From an uncultured Oscillospiraceae bacterium (GTDB lineage Bacteria > Bacillota > Clostridia > Oscillospirales > Oscillospiraceae): a stretch of 64,000 nucleotides of DNA. Positions within the stretch are counted from its first letter, which is position 1; each line of letters starts with the position of its first letter. The DNA lies in NCBI GenBank assembly GCA_910579485.1, contig CAJTVO010000002.1, forward strand, positions 1-64,000, in the 5' to 3' direction. Shown one piece after another: positions 62,451 through 64,000 of this stretch. Under the pieces are notes generated by a model. It made no database searches. It was not told the origin of the DNA and was given only the letters and a program-made list of their open reading frames with translations. A program made the translations under genes and the position numbers.

Positions 62451-62858
62451 CTACAGCTTTCTGACGATCTGGTAGGTCACGGCGGCCCTGCCCTTGGCCC
62501 AGCGGTCGCAGAGGACCGCAGCGGCCAGCCCCAGCAGAAACCCCACCCCGCCGCAGGCGTACCGCCAGGGCTCCGGCAGAGATCCCGGCAGCAGATATCC
62601 CAGCAGGAACAGCACCACCGGCAGGCCGTACACCAGTGCCGCAAACCCCAGCACCTTGTTGTCGCTGTAGACCTCTACCCGGTCCCCCAGCGCCACGGGC
62701 ACGCCGCTCTCCGCCTGGATCACCAGGTCGGGAGTCCTTCCCGCGCACCGGCCGCAGCCGTCGCAGCTGTGGCCGCAGGCGGTCTGCCGGACAACGGTCA
62801 GCTCCACCAGCCCGCCGGGGACGGCGGGGAGGGCGGTAACGGTTGCGGTCTGTGTCAT
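62451..62858 (-). CDS. RseC/MucC-type SoxR-reducing system protein
   Basis: 135 residues from the ATG at 62858 (GGAGGAGC). A Cys cluster CGHSCDGCGRCAG (28-40), then two membrane helices (about 70-90 and 98-117). The family links membrane electron transfer to iron-sulfur regulators or Rnf complexes. Between cdaR and the DUF5685 gene. Confidence 0.82.
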   Translation of the reverse strand: MTQTATVTALPAVPGGLVELTVVRQTACGHSCDGCGRCAGRTPDLVIQAESGVPVALGDRVEVYSDNKVLGFAALVYGLPVVLFLLGYLLPGSLPEPWRYACGGVGFLLGLAAAVLCDRWAKGRAAVTYQIVRKL

Positions 62859-62874
62859 AGATACGCTCCTCCCA

Positions 62875-64000
62875 TCAGCGGGATATGATCTTGCCAGTGA
62901 CGGTATAGGTGCCCACCGCCCCCACCTCGCTGTAGCCGTCCACCAGAACGGTGGCCGGGGGCTGGATGGTCCCATCGTTGGTGATCTCCCGCAGATCCAC
63001 GACGATGCGGATATCCTCCTCCGTCACCTGCTCCAGGTCCTCCGCAGGACCGCGCAGCACCACGTCCTTCACAGTGGTGATGGGATCAAAGCGCTGGCTC
63101 TCGCTGGTGCCGACGGATTGGATGTTGGTCACAGAAAAGCTCCTGGTGGTCAGTCCGTGGAACTTGATGGAAAGCAAAGTGGTCTTATAGCCGCTGCTGT
63201 TCTCGCATCCGGCAGGGAGCTTGATATCCAGCTCCCGCACGTCGTCCGAGTAGAGGGTGCTGAGGTCCACCTCTCCCAGATCAATCTCGTCGATGGTCTC
63301 CAGGCTCAGGGGGTCGCCGGTGACGGTGATGGTATTCGGCTGCAGGTCCCACTTGACGTTGGCCAGCCGGGAGCCGGGGGACTCTTTGAGATCCACCTTC
63401 AGATCCAGGGTCTTCACCATATAGATCGGAACAGTGACGGTGATCTTCTGATCGGAGAAACGGACCTGCTGGACCTCCAGCACGTTGCCGTCGGCGTCCA
63501 GCAGCTCGTAGCTGTACTCCTGACTGATGGTGTCGGTAGCATCGGTGATGTCCACCACCACGCGGGCGGAGGCTACCGGGTCCACATTGTCCTGCATACC
63601 GCTGAGGGTCACGCTGGCGGGCTCCTTCACCACCCGGTCAGCCATGTAGACGTAGGGCTCCTGGACATTCCCGGTGACGCTGACGCTGACGGGGATGTCC
63701 TTGGAGTACAGGCTGGTCACCTGGATGGACACGGTGCCCTTGGAGCTGCGCTCCACGTTGATGTCGCTGTTGTTCACGTTATCCGGCGTCTTCAAGGTCC
63801 ACTGCAGGCTGTAGGGACCAATGGCATTGATGCCGGTAAGGTTTACCTGGGCGCGGATATCTCCGGGCCGGAGGTTGGAGATGATGGACCGGGGGCCGCT
63901 GAGGGTCAGGTCCAGGGTGGCGTCCCCCCCGCTGGAGAGCATCAGGCCCCGGCTGGGCAGAGTGTCCTCCGCGCCAATGAAGTCGATGGGCACATTGGAG
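62875..64000 (-). CDS. cdaR: YbbR-domain protein CdaR, C-terminal part
   Basis: At least 375 residues; the N-terminus with its membrane helix lies beyond the right edge. Three or more YbbR repeats are visible (SLYSKDIPVSVSVTGNVQE, VYMVKTLDLKVDLKESPGSRL, TTRSFSVTNIQ). CdaR binds and regulates the c-di-AMP cyclase CdaA, which should lie just upstream outside the window. Confidence 0.85.
   Translation of the reverse strand, partial: SNVPIDFIGAEDTLPSRGLMLSSGGDATLDLTLSGPRSIISNLRPGDIRAQVNLTGINAIGPYSLQWTLKTPDNVNNSDINVERSSKGTVSIQVTSLYSKDIPVSVSVTGNVQEPYVYMADRVVKEPASVTLSGMQDNVDPVASARVVVDITDATDTISQEYSYELLDADGNVLEVQQVRFSDQKITVTVPIYMVKTLDLKVDLKESPGSRLANVKWDLQPNTITVTGDPLSLETIDEIDLGEVDLSTLYSDDVRELDIKLPAGCENSSGYKTTLLSIKFHGLTTRSFSVTNIQSVGTSESQRFDPITTVKDVVLRGPAEDLEQVTEEDIRIVVDLREITNDGTIQPPATVLVDGYSEVGAVGTYTVTGKIISR

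Overview
The window is about 64 kb of GC-rich chromosome from an endospore-forming, low-molecular-weight-thiol Gram-positive of the class Clostridia, most like the Oscillospiraceae (Flavonifractor/Lawsonibacter/Pseudoflavonifractor type). The evidence is the gene content: HprK, PASTA kinase PrkC with its PP2C phosphatase, RemA, a Cys4 form of ribosomal protein L28, and the sporulation genes spoIIM, yunB, spoVM and a SPOCS/LysM coat protein. Ribosome binding sites are strong AGGAGG types throughout. No phage, IS element, tRNA or CRISPR array was seen. This is a judgement from gene families, not from a database search.

Layout. Bases 1-6.1 kb: end of an S66 peptidase, two HTH regulators fused to metal-binding domains (one is an HTH-superoxide reductase fusion) around a GNAT gene, then a minus-strand run hprK - zincin - ROK kinase - aminotransferase (the last is frameshifted). 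6.2-12.8 kb: rpmB, a 1011-residue Sel1 repeat protein, a GH18-like protein and the yqeG - Xaa-Pro peptidase - flavoprotein operon. 12.8-18.1 kb: B12-dependent methionine synthase, spoIIM-xerD, an AT-rich intergenic island, and yajC with a membrane protein gene whose ribosome binding site sits inside the yajC terminator. 18.1-20.1 kb: an AT-richer TetR-controlled small-membrane-protein operon. 20.2-22.5 kb: DMT transporter and a Met-gamma-lyase family enzyme.

22.6-32.6 kb is the accessory region. A lantibiotic/bacitracin-type ABC exporter with one ATPase and four tandem permeases (the fourth frameshifted at a homopolymer) ends in a histidine kinase; a matching OmpR-type response regulator lies 3.4 kb upstream of the ATPase. 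Between them sits a divergent four-gene module: WYL regulator + GIY-YIG nuclease on one strand, macro-domain protein + a free-standing FtsZ C-terminal-like domain on the other, with a dyad in the shared promoter region. This module is the best candidate for an undescribed system (possibly defence or growth arrest; that function is inference).

32.6-48 kb: ligA, yunB, a cluster of five hairpins, murD, RNase P RNA, a cytosolic alpha-L-fucosidase, dapA, a two-domain GNAT protein, the SPOCS/LysM coat protein with the tiny spoVM gene and a 47-residue membrane protein, then an AraC regulator divergent from a GH13 amylase - MATE operon. 47-64 kb: two conserved housekeeping superoperons on the minus strand: yicC-remA-gmk-(VOC)-rpoZ-priA-(VOC)-def-fmt-yugP-like-rsmB-rlmN-stp-prkC-rsgA, mostly joined by 1-4 base start/stop overlaps, preceded by cdaR (cut by the right edge), an RseC-like gene, a DUF5685 gene and a J-domain protein.
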